NCBI RefSeq assembly: GCF_002101675.1
Contig: NZ_LQOY01000116.1
Location: 19,508-83,507 of the forward strand
DNA from: Mycobacterium gordonae
GTDB lineage: Bacteria > Actinomycetota > Actinomycetes > Mycobacteriales > Mycobacteriaceae
Length of the DNA: 64,000 nt
Direction: 5' to 3'
The translations under genes and the position numbers were made by a program. The notes beneath the pieces were generated by a model. It did not search any database. It had not been told where the DNA came from and was given only the letters and a program-made list of their open reading frames with translations. Positions 8,701 to 16,970 of the stretch are shown piece after piece. Numbering within the stretch: position 1 is the stretch's first letter; the number at the start of each line of letters is the position of its first letter.

Positions 8701-9751
8701 TCCGCTGGCGATGCGCGACGGCCTGGGCCTGCGACTCGAGCTCAAGTTGCACGACGCCCGCGACAGCAATGTGCGGGTGACGGGAGCCCTGCACCGTCCC
8801 GCCGAGGCGATCCCGCACGACCAGCCGGGGCGCGGCCTGACGATGGCGGCTCAGCACTTCCTGTTCGCGGAGCCGGAATTCGATCAGATAGCCGCGATCA
8901 ACGCGCGCTACCCGGGGCAGACGGCGCCGCCGGTGCGGTTGCTGCCGACCAACCTGGCGCCACAAGCGGTCGGCGCGCTGTATCGGGGTCCGGAACAGAT
9001 CGTCATCGGCCAGCGGGAAGAAGATCTGGCGGCGGTGGTGCACAACTTCGCCGAGCAGCCGCTGCTGATGGTGTTCGGGGACGGCAAGTCGGGCAAGACG
9101 ACCTTGCTGCGCCACATCATTCGCACCATCCGGGAGAATTCGACCCCCGACACCGTTGCCTTCACGGTGCTCGACCGTCGCCTGCACCTGGTCGACGAGC
9201 CGCTGTTCCCGGACAACGAATACACCGCGAACATCGACCGGATCACCCCGGCGATGATCGGTCTGGCGAACATCATCGAGTCGCGGCGGCCGCCGGCCGG
9301 GCTGTCCCCGGCGGAGTTGTCGCGCTGGACCTATCAGGGCCACACCCACTACCTCATCATCGACGACGTCGACCAGGTTCCGGACTCCGCGGCGGCCAGT
9401 GGACCCTACGTCGGGCAGCGCCCCTGGACCCCGCTGATCGGCCTGCTCGGCCAGGCCAGTGATCTGGGGTTGCGGGTGATCGTCACCGGCCGCGCGTCCG
9501 GATCGGCGCACGCATTGATGACCAACCCGTTGCTGCGCCGGTTCAACGACCTGCAGGCAACCACGTTGATGTTGGCCGGCAACCCGCAGGACAGCGGCAA
9601 GATCCGGGGTCAGCGGTTCAGTCGGCTGCCGGCCGGACGCGGAGTCTTGTTGTCCGACAGCGACACCCCGACATTTGTTCAGTTGGTCAATCCGATGGTC
9701 GGTGCGGCCGCGTTATTTGGTGATACGCAACAGGAGGGAAGTCAGTCATGA
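5759..9751 (+). CDS. eccC3: ESX-3 motor ATPase EccC3 (FtsK/SpoIIIE type)
   Basis: The 1330-aa protein is the motor ATPase and substrate receptor of ESX-3. Two membrane helices lie near residues 40-85 (LIGILIVGMIVALFAT and LFFPFVLLLAATALY). Three FtsK/SpoIIIE-type ATPase domains follow, with P-loops GMTGSGKSQ (near 480), GGPKSGKST (near 828) and GDGKSGKTT (near 1107). The first domain also has the DEFTLMLAD Walker B. All three domains are on one chain, as in ESX-3 and ESX-5 and unlike the split EccCa1/EccCb1 of ESX-1. It overlaps eccB3 and PE5 by four bases at each end. The length equals that recalled for Rv0284. Confidence 0.97.
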   Translation: MSRLIFEARRRLTPPSARKGTITIEAPPELPRAIPPSLFRRAMPYLIGILIVGMIVALFATGMKVISPQTLFFPFVLLLAATALYRGNDNKMRTEEVDAERADYLRYLSVVRDNIRAQAAEQRAAAQWSHPEPETLAAVPGSRRQWERDPHDPDFLVLRAGRHSAPLSTTLRVNDTADEIDLEPVSHSALRSLLETQRTVRDVPTGIDLTKVSRITVLGDAGQARAAVRAWIAQAVTWHDPTVLGVALASSDLEGDDWSWLKWLPHVDIPGRLDGVGPARYLTDDADELADLLAPALDDRPAFTGRPVDALRHLLIVVDDPDYDLNVSTLSSGRAGVTVVYFSDTEPHREQYSDPEKPILRVTGGSIDRWQTGGWQPYIDDADEFSAHEAAHLARRLSRWDSNPTHTGLRSAATRGANFTTLLGISDASRLDVPALWAPRNRDDELRVPIGVTATGEPLMFDLKDEAEGGMGPHGLMIGMTGSGKSQTLMSILLSLLTTHSADRLIVIYADFKGEAGADSFRNFPQVVAVISNMAEKKSLADRFADTLRGEVARREMLLREAGRKVQGSAFNSVTEYENAIANGHDLAPIPTLFVVADEFTLMLADHPEYAELFDYVARKGRSFRIHILFASQTLDVGKIKDIDKNTSYRIGLKVASPSVSRQIIGVEDAYHIESGKEHKGIGFLVPAPGAAPIKFRSTYVDGIYEPPQMAKTMVVQSIPEPKLFPAGAVEPDPGTVVSGVDEDEPIGPPRKLIATIGEQLAGYGPRAPQLWLPPLDEPIPLTAALARAGVPPRQWRWPLGEVDKPFEMRRDPLVFDATSSAGNMVIHGGPKSGKSTALQTFILSAASLHSPRDVTFYCLDYGGGQLRALEELAHVGGVATALEPERIRRTFGELEQLLLARQRREAFRDRQSNGHGNGSVADDGFGEVFLVIDNLYGFGRDNVDQFNTRNPLLARVTELVNGGLAYGIHVVVTTPSWLEVPLAMRDGLGLRLELKLHDARDSNVRVTGALHRPAEAIPHDQPGRGLTMAAQHFLFAEPEFDQIAAINARYPGQTAPPVRLLPTNLAPQAVGALYRGPEQIVIGQREEDLAAVVHNFAEQPLLMVFGDGKSGKTTLLRHIIRTIRENSTPDTVAFTVLDRRLHLVDEPLFPDNEYTANIDRITPAMIGLANIIESRRPPAGLSPAELSRWTYQGHTHYLIIDDVDQVPDSAAASGPYVGQRPWTPLIGLLGQASDLGLRVIVTGRASGSAHALMTNPLLRRFNDLQATTLMLAGNPQDSGKIRGQRFSRLPAGRGVLLSDSDTPTFVQLVNPMVGAAALFGDTQQEGSQS

Positions 9752-10056
9752 CGTTGCGAGTGGTTCCGGAGGGACTGGCCAGTGCCAGCGCCGCGGTCGA
9801 GGCGCTGACGGCGAGATTGGCTGCCGCGCATGCCAGCGCGGCACCGCTGATCACGGCGGTGGTTCCGCCGGCGGCCGACCCGGTGTCGCTGCAGACCGCC
9901 GCCGGCTTCAGCGCCCAGGGCCAGGAGCACGCCGCCGTCGCCGCCCAAGGTGTCGAGGAGTTGGGGCGGGCCGGTGTCGGCGTCGCCGATGCCGGCGCCA
10001 GTTACCTCGCCGGTGACGCCGCCGCCGCTGCGACCTACGGGATCGCTGGCGGCTGA
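9748..10056 (+). CDS. PE5: PE family protein PE5, ESX-3 substrate
   Basis: This 102-aa PE-only protein is nearly colinear with M. tuberculosis PE5. The PE motif is at residues 7-8 in LRVVPEGL, and the YxxxD secretion signal is YLAGD near residue 88. PE5 forms a helical heterodimer with PPE4, is held in the cytosol by EspG3 and is exported by ESX-3. Published work links the PE5/PPE4 pair to siderophore-mediated iron uptake. The gene overlaps eccC3 by four bases, and its stop shares one base with the PPE4 start, which would give matched synthesis of the pair. Confidence 0.95.
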   Translation: MTLRVVPEGLASASAAVEALTARLAAAHASAAPLITAVVPPAADPVSLQTAAGFSAQGQEHAAVAAQGVEELGRAGVGVADAGASYLAGDAAAAATYGIAGG

Positions 10057-11588
10057 TGAGCTCCCCCCTGGGGCCCATGTGGGTTGCTTCGCCGCCGGAG
10101 GTGCATTCGGCGTTGCTGAGCAGTGGACCGGGTCCGGCGTCGCTGTTGGCGGCCGCCGGAGCCTGGACCGCTCTCAGTTCCGAATATGCTTCGGCGGCAG
10201 CAGAACTCGAGGGACTCCTGGGGGCGGTCGCGGCGGGCGCATGGCAGGGCCCGAGCGCCGAACAGTATGTTGCCGCACATCAGCCTTACGTGACCTGGCT
10301 GCTGCGGGCCAGCGCTGACGCCGCCGCGATGGCGGCTCGGCTCGACACCGCGGCCGCGGCTTACAGCACCGCGCTGGCCGCGATGCCGACGCTGGCCGAG
10401 CTGGCCACCAACCACCTGGTGCACGGCGTGCTGGTGGCCACCAATTTCTTTGGCGTCAACATGGTTCCGATCGCCCTCAACGAAGCGGACTACCTGCGGA
10501 TGTGGCTGCAGGCGGCCGCGACCATGGCGCTGTATCAGGCGGCCGCCGGTGCGGCGCTGGCCTCGGCGCCGCGAACCGGCCCGGCGCCGGTGGTGGTGCA
10601 TCCCGGAGGTGACCTGACCACCAACGCGGCCACGGCGGCCGCGACGGATCCGTGGCAGTGGCTGCTGCAGGTGCTGCAGCAGTTCTACAACGCCTACACC
10701 AGCTTCTACTCCGCGATGTTCCAAGAGATCGCGGCATTCCTGCAAGACCCGATCGGCAACACGATCAAGATCTTCGTTGCCTTCCTCACCAATCCCGAGG
10801 CGGCGATCGTCACCTACGGCCCGTTGTTGTTCGCGCTGGCCTACCAGGTGTTCTTCAACATCGTCGGCTGGCCCACCTGGACCATGATCCTGAGTTCGCC
10901 GTTCCTGCTGCCGATCGGCCTCAGCCTGGGGCTGAGCGCCATAGCGTTGCTGCCGGCCACTGCGCCGGTGCTGGTGCCGGCCGCCGCGGCGCCGTTGGCG
11001 CTGGCCGCCACCACCGCACACGCGGTGTGGCCGGTTGCGGGGATGGTGCCGGCGACGGCCGGCGTCGCGGGCGCTCCCGCCGGAGCGGGTGCTGCCGGCG
11101 CCAGCGCGGTCACACCGGCTCCGATGACCGCTACCGGGACGACGATCGCGCCCTATGTCGTTGCGGTGGGCGGGGATTGGGGTCCCAGCCTGGGGCCGAC
11201 CGTGGGTGGCCGAAGCGGTGCCAAGGCGCCCGCGGCAACCATCCCGGCAGCCGGTGCGGCCGCCGTCAGCAGCGCGTCGGCCCGGGTGAAGCGACGTCGC
11301 CGCGCACAGTTGCACGACCACAGCGACGAATTCTTGGACATGGACGCCGGGTCCGGCGCCAGCCCGGAGCCCTTCCAAGCACAGGCCTCCGAACGGGGTG
11401 CCGGCCGGTTCGGGTTCGCCGGGACGGTGCCCAGCGACACGCTGTTGCAGGCGGCCGGGCTGACCGCGCTGGCCGCTGATTTCGGCGGCAGTCCGCACCT
11501 GCCCATGGTCCCGGGGACCTGGGAGCGGGGTCGAGAGGAAGGGGGAGCCGGAAGTCAGCGAGATGACTTGCCGAGCAGGGAATTCTGA
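10056..11588 (+). CDS. PPE4: PPE family protein PPE4, PPE-PPW subfamily, ESX-3 substrate
   Basis: The 510-aa partner of PE5 has an N-terminal PPE domain of about 180 residues (SPPEVHSALLS, TNFFGVN). A hydrophobic middle region (about 190-320) with three or so helical segments follows. The hydrophilic C-terminal region has the PPW marks GFAGT and PMVPGTW. An RRRAQLHDHSDEFLDM segment before GFAGT matches the PPE3 tail at the left edge and shows common descent. The ATG overlaps the PE5 stop (TGATG). The length is close to M. tuberculosis PPE4 (513 aa). It is exported as a PE5/PPE4 complex and is implicated in iron acquisition. Confidence 0.95.
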   Translation: MSSPLGPMWVASPPEVHSALLSSGPGPASLLAAAGAWTALSSEYASAAAELEGLLGAVAAGAWQGPSAEQYVAAHQPYVTWLLRASADAAAMAARLDTAAAAYSTALAAMPTLAELATNHLVHGVLVATNFFGVNMVPIALNEADYLRMWLQAAATMALYQAAAGAALASAPRTGPAPVVVHPGGDLTTNAATAAATDPWQWLLQVLQQFYNAYTSFYSAMFQEIAAFLQDPIGNTIKIFVAFLTNPEAAIVTYGPLLFALAYQVFFNIVGWPTWTMILSSPFLLPIGLSLGLSAIALLPATAPVLVPAAAAPLALAATTAHAVWPVAGMVPATAGVAGAPAGAGAAGASAVTPAPMTATGTTIAPYVVAVGGDWGPSLGPTVGGRSGAKAPAATIPAAGAAAVSSASARVKRRRRAQLHDHSDEFLDMDAGSGASPEPFQAQASERGAGRFGFAGTVPSDTLLQAAGLTALAADFGGSPHLPMVPGTWERGREEGGAGSQRDDLPSREF

Positions 11589-11612
11589 TTCAAATCAAGG
11601 AAAGGAAGAGCT

Positions 11613-11906
11613 ATGAGTTTGTTGGACGCTCACATTCCGCAGTTGGTGTCCTCGCAGTCGGCGTTCGGCGCCAAGGCGGGGTTGATGCGGCACACGATCG
11701 GTCAGGCCGAGCAGGCGGCGATGGGGGCGCAGGCGTTCCATCAGGGTGAGTCGTCGGCGGCGTTCCAGGCTGCCCATGCACGCTTCGTGGAGGTCGCGGC
11801 CCGGGTGAACACCTTGCTGGACATCGCGCAGGCCAACCTGGGTGAGGCTGCCGGCACCTACGTGGCCGCCGACGCCGCGGCCGCGTCGTCCTACACCGGT
11901 TTCTGA
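11613..11906 (+). CDS. esxG: ESAT-6-like protein EsxG, ESX-3 substrate
   Basis: This 97-aa WXG100-family protein is nearly identical to M. tuberculosis EsxG (same length, start MSLLDAHIPQL). EsxG lacks the usual Trp in the turn; the loop reads HQGES, as in its orthologues. The C-terminal secretion signal is YVAAD near residue 82. It forms a tight 1:1 helical dimer with EsxH, and ESX-3 exports the pair. A 24-bp gap with AAGGAAAG before the ATG separates it from PPE4, so it has its own strong ribosome site. That suits the higher expression expected of a secreted substrate. Confidence 0.97.
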   Translation: MSLLDAHIPQLVSSQSAFGAKAGLMRHTIGQAEQAAMGAQAFHQGESSAAFQAAHARFVEVAARVNTLLDIAQANLGEAAGTYVAADAAAASSYTGF

Positions 11907-11933
11907 GCCCGCCTTCGATAGAGAGGATTGATC

Positions 11934-12224
11934 ATGTCGCAGATCATGTACAACTACCCGGCCATGCTCGCGCACGCCGGAGACATGTCGGGCTACGCGG
12001 GTACCCTGCAGGGCCTGGGCGCCGACATCTCGGCCGAGCAGGCCGCGCTGCAGAACGCCTGGCAGGGTGACACCGGGGTGACCTACCAGGCCTGGCAGGT
12101 GCAGTGGAATCAGGCCATGGAGGATCTGGTTCGCGCCTACCAGGCGATGGCCAGCACCCACGAGGCCAACACCATGTCGATGATGGCCCGGGACGCCGCC
12201 GAAGCCGCCAAGTGGGGCGGTTAG
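11934..12224 (+). CDS. esxH: ESAT-6-like protein EsxH (TB10.4), ESX-3 substrate
   Basis: This 96-aa WXG100 protein and partner of EsxG matches M. tuberculosis TB10.4 along its whole length. The WQG turn is at residues 43-45. ATG 11934 was chosen over TTG 11928 because orthologues begin MSQIMYNYP and GAGAGGA lies upstream. In M. tuberculosis EsxH a zinc site was described with ligands His14, His70, His76 and Glu77. Here His14, His76 and Glu77 are kept but position 70 is Gln (AYQAM), so that site would be altered. In M. tuberculosis the EsxG-EsxH dimer acts on host ESCRT trafficking and in metal uptake. Confidence 0.97.
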   Translation: MSQIMYNYPAMLAHAGDMSGYAGTLQGLGADISAEQAALQNAWQGDTGVTYQAWQVQWNQAMEDLVRAYQAMASTHEANTMSMMARDAAEAAKWGG

Positions 12225-12234
12225 CCCCGGAGAG

Positions 12235-13107
12235 ATGGACGCTTCGCCTAATGCCGTCGAGCTGACGGTCGATCAGGCGTGGTTCATTGCGGAAACCGCT
12301 GGGGCGGGCAGCTTTCCATGGGTGCTTGCGATCACCACCCCGTATCGCGACGCCGCGCAACGAACCGCGTTCTTCGACCGTCAGAAGGACGAGCTGACGC
12401 GGATGGGAGTGATGACGCAGGGCAGTTCAGGCGGTGTCATCAATCCTGCGATCACCGAGTGGATCAAGGTGGTGTGCTTCCCAGACCGGTGGCTCGACCT
12501 GCGTTACCTGGGTCCGGGTTCGGTGACCGACGCCGGTGACATGCTGCGCGGCATCGTCGCGCAGCGGGCCGGCGTCACCGTGGTCGCGCTGCGCAGCGCG
12601 CAACTGGTCACCTTCACCGTGATGGACATCGACGACCCACGAGCGCTGGTTCCGGTTTTGGGCGTGGGATTGATGCAACGGCCGCCGGCCCGCTTCGAGG
12701 AGTTCAGCCTGCCGACCAGGGTGGGGGCCCGGGCCGACGAGCGGCTGCGGGCCGGTGCGCCGCTCGCGGAGGTCCTCGAATACCTGGGCATTCCGACATC
12801 GGCGCGCGCGGTGGTGGAGTCGGTCTTCACTGGTCCTCGCAGCTATGTCGAGATCGTGGCCGGCTGTAACCGTGACGGCCGGCACAGCACCACCGAGGTA
12901 GGGCTCAGCATCGTCGACACCACCGCCGGCCGGGTGCTGGTCAGTCCCTCCCGGGCCTTCGACGGCGAATGGGTTTCGACATTCAGTCCCGGCACGCCCT
13001 TCGCCACCGCCGTCGCGATCGAGCGACTCACGTCCTTTTTGCCGGACGGGGACTGGTTCCCCGGCCACCGGTTATCGCGCGACTTCTCCACCCAGACAAC
13101 GTCATAA
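12235..13107 (+). CDS. espG3: ESX-3 secretion chaperone EspG3
   Basis: This 290-aa cytosolic protein of the EspG family binds the tip of PPE proteins and keeps PE-PPE dimers soluble for export by their own ESX system. The length (295 in M. tuberculosis), the position between esxH and eccD3, and the opening NAVELTVDQAWFIAE all fit EspG3. The expected cargo is the PE5/PPE4 pair encoded just upstream. It starts 10 bases after esxH behind CCGGAGAG, in the same operon. Confidence 0.94.
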   Translation: MDASPNAVELTVDQAWFIAETAGAGSFPWVLAITTPYRDAAQRTAFFDRQKDELTRMGVMTQGSSGGVINPAITEWIKVVCFPDRWLDLRYLGPGSVTDAGDMLRGIVAQRAGVTVVALRSAQLVTFTVMDIDDPRALVPVLGVGLMQRPPARFEEFSLPTRVGARADERLRAGAPLAEVLEYLGIPTSARAVVESVFTGPRSYVEIVAGCNRDGRHSTTEVGLSIVDTTAGRVLVSPSRAFDGEWVSTFSPGTPFATAVAIERLTSFLPDGDWFPGHRLSRDFSTQTTS

Positions 13108-13130
13108 GTAGCAAGCAGAAAGAGAGCACG

Positions 13131-13172
13131 ATGTTTCAGCAACGGCCCCAGCAGCTTTGGTGGGTTCAATGA
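13131..13172 (+). CDS. Possible 13-aa leader peptide before eccD3
   Basis: A short reading frame, ATG 13131 to TGA 13170-13172, encodes MFQQRPQQLWWVQ. A purine-rich AAAGAGAG element sits a few bases upstream, better than anything directly before eccD3. Its stop overlaps the eccD3 start (ATGA), the same arrangement used between the other operon genes. It could be a coupling leader that feeds ribosomes into eccD3, or merely a remnant. Two consecutive Trp codons near the end are notable. There is no evidence of function beyond the layout. Confidence 0.4.
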   Translation: MFQQRPQQLWWVQ

Positions 13173-14578
13173 CGTCCGGCACCGTCATGCCTATCGTCCG
13201 CGTCGCCATTCTCGCGGACAGCCGGCTGACGGAGATGGCATTGCCCACCGAGTTGCCGCTGCGCGAGATTCTGCCCGCCGTGCAGCGTCTGGTGGTCCCG
13301 GCGGCCGGCAACGGTGACGATGCGCAAGGTGCCCCCTACCTGAGCCTGGCGCCCATCGGTGGAGCGCCGTTCAGCCTGGACGCCAGCCTGGACACCGTCG
13401 GCGTGGTCGACGGGGATCTACTCGCCCTGCAGCCGGTGCCGACCGGTCCCGCCGCGCCGGGCATTGTCGAGGACATCGCCGACGCGGCCATGATCTTCTC
13501 CGCCTCGCGGCGGAACCCTTGGGGCGCCAAGCATATTCAGCGCGGGGCGGTGGCCGCGGTGATCGCCGTGACGTTGCTGGCCACCGGCCTGTCGGCCGCC
13601 CATCGGGTTGCCACCGGAGCCCTGATCGGCCTGGTGGCCGTCAGTGCGATCGCGGTCGTCATCGCGATCACCGGGTTGCTGAGCACCGCGCGGTCGCCAC
13701 GCACCGGGGTCGCGCTGTCGATCACCGCGCTGGTCCCGATCGCCACAGCGCTGGCGCTGGCGGTGCCGGGCAGGTTCGGCGCCGCTCAGGTGCTGCTGGC
13801 CGCGGCCGGGGTCGCCGCGTGGTCGCTGATCGCCGTGATCGTGCCGAGCACCGAACGTGAGCGCGCGGTCGGCTTTTTCACCGCCTCGGCGGTGGTCGGA
13901 CTGACGGTCGCGCTGGCGGCGGGGGCCGAATTGCTCTGGCGCTTACCGATATTGACCCTCGGCTGCGGACTGATCGTGGCGGCGCTGTTGATTACCATTC
14001 AGGCGGCTCAGCTTTCGGCGCTCTGGGCGCGGTTCCCGCTGCCGGTGATCCCGGCGCCCGGGGATCCCACCCCGTCCGCACCCTCGTTGCGGGTCCTCGA
14101 GGACCTGCCACGCCGGGTGCGGATCAGCGACGCCCACCAGAACGGGTTCATCGCCGCCGCGGTCCTGCTCAGCGTGGTGGGCTCGGTGGCGATCGCGCTG
14201 CGGCCCGAGACGCTGAGCGTCGCGGGCTGGTACGTGGTCGTCGCCGCCTCGCTGGCGGCCACGCTGCGGGCTCGGGTCTGGGATTCGGCTGCCTGCAAGG
14301 CGTGGCTGCTGGCCCAGCCGTTCCTGGTGGCCGGTGTGCTGTTGGTGTACTACGCCGCGACCGGGCGGTTCCTCGGTGCCTTCGTGGCGGTGGCGGTGCT
14401 GGCACTGCTCGTGCTGGCCTGGATCGTGGTTGCGCTGAATCCGTCGATTGCGTCGCCGGATAGCTACTCGCTGCCCCTGCGTCGGTTGCTGGGCTTCCTC
14501 GCGGCCGGCCTGGACGCCTCGCTGATCCCGGTGATGGCATTCCTGGTGGGCCTGTTCGCCTGGGTGCTCAATCGATGA
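13169..14578 (+). CDS. eccD3: ESX-3 membrane channel component EccD3
   Basis: The 469-aa integral membrane protein has an N-terminal ubiquitin-like domain of about 100 residues (PIVRVAILADSRLTEMALP to the acidic GIVEDIADA). About eleven membrane helices follow from residue 120 to the end. EccD is present in two copies per protomer in solved type VII complexes and forms the membrane vestibule. ATG 13169 matches the start of M. tuberculosis EccD3; the GTG at 13157 adds four unsupported residues. The start overlaps the tiny leader frame and the stop overlaps mycP3 (ATGA). Confidence 0.95.
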   Translation: MTSGTVMPIVRVAILADSRLTEMALPTELPLREILPAVQRLVVPAAGNGDDAQGAPYLSLAPIGGAPFSLDASLDTVGVVDGDLLALQPVPTGPAAPGIVEDIADAAMIFSASRRNPWGAKHIQRGAVAAVIAVTLLATGLSAAHRVATGALIGLVAVSAIAVVIAITGLLSTARSPRTGVALSITALVPIATALALAVPGRFGAAQVLLAAAGVAAWSLIAVIVPSTERERAVGFFTASAVVGLTVALAAGAELLWRLPILTLGCGLIVAALLITIQAAQLSALWARFPLPVIPAPGDPTPSAPSLRVLEDLPRRVRISDAHQNGFIAAAVLLSVVGSVAIALRPETLSVAGWYVVVAASLAATLRARVWDSAACKAWLLAQPFLVAGVLLVYYAATGRFLGAFVAVAVLALLVLAWIVVALNPSIASPDSYSLPLRRLLGFLAAGLDASLIPVMAFLVGLFAWVLNR

Positions 14579-15987
14579 GACGTGCCGCTGGATTGGGTTG
14601 CTGCACGGCGCTTCTGGCGCTGATGCAGGCCCCGGTGATCGCGACGGCGCCGCCGGCGCTGGCGATCAGCCCCCCGGTGGTGGACGCTGCGGCGCCACCG
14701 CCGAGCGGCACGCCAGGGCCCGTACAGGCGATGGAGCAGCGCGGCCCGTGCAGCGTCTCCGGCGTCCTACCGGGTAGCGATCCCGGGGCTCCGACACCCA
14801 GCCAGTCCCTGCTGAATCTTCCGGCGGCATGGCAGTTCTCCCGCGGCGAAGGCCAGTTGGTGGCCATCATCGACACCGGCGTGCGGCCGGGCCCGCGACT
14901 GAACAACGTCGATGCCGGCGGTGACTTCGTGGAGTCCACCGACGGACTGACCGACTGCGACGGGCACGGCACGCTGGTCGCCGGGATCGTCGCCGGCCAG
15001 CCCGGAGACGACGGCTTCTCCGGCGTGGCGCCCGCCGCACGGCTGCTGTCGCTGCGGGTGACGTCGGCCAAGTACTCGCCGCGCACTCCTGGCGGTGACC
15101 CGACGCTCGCGCGGGCGGCCGTCGACATCGAGGCGCTGGCCCGGGCCGTCGTGCACGCGGCCGATCGCGGCGCCCGGGTGATCAACATCTCCGCGATCAC
15201 CTGCCTGCCCGCCGACCGCACCGTGGATCAGGCCGCGCTGGGAGCGGCGATCAGGTATGCGGCGGTGGAGAAGGACGTGGTGATCGTGGCCGCCGCGGGC
15301 AACAGCGGCCCGACCGGATCGGTCGCCGGGGGCACGTCGTGTGAGTCCAACCCGCTCACCGACCTGAGCCGCCCCAGCGACCCGCGCAACTGGGCCGGCG
15401 TCAAGTCGGTGTCGGTGCCGTCTTGGTGGCAGCCGTACGTGCTGTCCGCGGCGTCGGTCTCCTCCGACGGGCGGCCGTCGAAATTCACCATGGCCGGTCC
15501 GTGGGTGGGCATAGCGGCGCCCGGGGAGAACATCGCCTCGGTGAGCAACGGCGACGGCGGCGGCCTGGCCAACGGTCTGCCCGACGACCACCAGCAGCTG
15601 ATACCGCTCAGCGGCACCAGTTACGCGGCCGGCTACGTCTCCGGCGTGGCGGCGCTGGTCCGCTCGAAGTACCCCGAGTTGCCGGCCGCCGAGGTGGTGC
15701 GCCGCCTCACCGCGACGGCGCAGAACGGTCCGCGGGACCCGTCCAACGTGGTCGGGGCCGGCATCCTCGATGCCGTCGCGGCACTGACCTGGCAGCTGCC
15801 CTCGGCCGCCGGTCAGACACCGGCACCGGCCTCGGTGAAGCCGGTGGCCGTTCCGCCGCGAGCGGCACCAGAGAGCACCACACCGCGCAACGTCGCACTG
15901 GCCGGAGCCGGTGTGCTGACCTTGCTCGTCATCATCACCGCAGCGACGGTGGCGGTAATTCGCCGCCGGAAGGAGCCCACCCCGTGA
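14575..15987 (+). CDS. mycP3: ESX-3 mycosin protease MycP3
   Basis: This 470-aa subtilisin-like serine protease is anchored in the membrane and faces the periplasm. An N-terminal signal sequence (about 1-25) is followed by the catalytic triad in AIIDTGV (Asp), CDGHGTLVAG (His) and LSGTSYAAG (Ser). A Pro-rich linker leads to one C-terminal membrane helix (ALAGAGVLTLLVIITAATVAV) and a short RRRKE tail. Mycosins are needed for type VII secretion and stabilise the membrane complex. MycP3 is 461 aa in M. tuberculosis. It overlaps eccD3 and eccE3 by four bases each. Confidence 0.96.
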   Translation: MRRAAGLGCCTALLALMQAPVIATAPPALAISPPVVDAAAPPPSGTPGPVQAMEQRGPCSVSGVLPGSDPGAPTPSQSLLNLPAAWQFSRGEGQLVAIIDTGVRPGPRLNNVDAGGDFVESTDGLTDCDGHGTLVAGIVAGQPGDDGFSGVAPAARLLSLRVTSAKYSPRTPGGDPTLARAAVDIEALARAVVHAADRGARVINISAITCLPADRTVDQAALGAAIRYAAVEKDVVIVAAAGNSGPTGSVAGGTSCESNPLTDLSRPSDPRNWAGVKSVSVPSWWQPYVLSAASVSSDGRPSKFTMAGPWVGIAAPGENIASVSNGDGGGLANGLPDDHQQLIPLSGTSYAAGYVSGVAALVRSKYPELPAAEVVRRLTATAQNGPRDPSNVVGAGILDAVAALTWQLPSAAGQTPAPASVKPVAVPPRAAPESTTPRNVALAGAGVLTLLVIITAATVAVIRRRKEPTP

Positions 15988-16970
15988 GTCACGCGATTCC
16001 CACACCCGGGGCCGCCAGGATCACTCTGGCACTACTGGCCGTGGTGCCGGCCGCGATGGCCTACCCTTGGCAGTCCACCCGTGATTACTGGTTGCTCGGC
16101 ATCGCCGCCGTGGCGGTGATCCTGCTGTTCGGGTGGTGGCGCGGTCTGCACTTCACCACGATCCTGCGCCGGCGACTGGCGATCATCCGCCGCGGCGGAA
16201 GGCCGTTGCCCGAGCCGGAGGTGAACACCCGCACCACCGCGCTGCTGCGGCTGGGGTCCACCCCGTCGGACACTGACACGTTGCCGTTGCCACTGATCGC
16301 CGGGTACTCCAACCGCTACGGCGTCCGCGCCGACAGCATCCGAATCACCAGTCGCCACAACGCGTCCGGTGCCACCGAAACGTGGATCGGGCTGACGTTC
16401 TCGGCCGTCGACAACCTGGCCGCGTTGCAGGCACGCTCGGCGCGGATCCCGCTGCACGAGACCGCCGAGGTCGCCGCCCGACGGCTCGCCGATCACCTGC
16501 GGGAGCTCGGCTTCGACGCCAACACCGTTGCCGCCGAGGATGTTCCGGAGGTGCTGGCGTTCGAGTCCGACAAGACCGCGCGGGAAACGTGGCGCGCGGT
16601 GCAGCAGGGCGGCTCCGATTACGTTGCCGCATACCGCATCGCGCCGGGATCGGGGTTGCCGGAAACGCTCGCCGCGGTGCGGGCTTTGCAGGCGCGGGAG
16701 GTCTGGACGGCGCTCGAGATCGCGGACTCCGGAGCGCACCGCACGGTTGCGGCAGCGTGCGCGCTGCGCACCGATGCCGCGCCGAATGGCGCCGCGCCGG
16801 TAGCCGGCCTGACCTTGGAGCGGGGCAACCAGCGGCCGGCGCTGCAGGCGCTGGACCCGCTGTCCACCCGCCGGCTCGACGGGCACACCCAAGCGCCCGC
16901 CGACCTGCTGGAGCGGTTGGACTGGCCTGCCACCACCCAAGGCCCCGTCGAAGCTCTCAGTCGTACATGA
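15984..16970 (+). CDS. eccE3: ESX-3 membrane component EccE3
   Basis: The 328-aa product has two N-terminal membrane helices (about 12-30 and 36-52) followed by a cytosolic or peripheral domain, as in the EccE family (331 aa in M. tuberculosis). The GTG start at 15984 overlaps the mycP3 stop (GTGA), which fixes the start. EccE sits at the edge of the type VII membrane complex and contacts MycP and EccB/C. It is the last ESX-3 gene; its 3' end overlaps the convergent hydrolase gene by 14 bases. Confidence 0.93.
   Translation: MSHAIPTPGAARITLALLAVVPAAMAYPWQSTRDYWLLGIAAVAVILLFGWWRGLHFTTILRRRLAIIRRGGRPLPEPEVNTRTTALLRLGSTPSDTDTLPLPLIAGYSNRYGVRADSIRITSRHNASGATETWIGLTFSAVDNLAALQARSARIPLHETAEVAARRLADHLRELGFDANTVAAEDVPEVLAFESDKTARETWRAVQQGGSDYVAAYRIAPGSGLPETLAAVRALQAREVWTALEIADSGAHRTVAAACALRTDAAPNGAAPVAGLTLERGNQRPALQALDPLSTRRLDGHTQAPADLLERLDWPATTQGPVEALSRT

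Noticed and set aside
10035..11498. 487-codon minus-strand reading frame
   Set aside because: It lies opposite PPE4, is rich in Arg, Gly and His and has no homology features.
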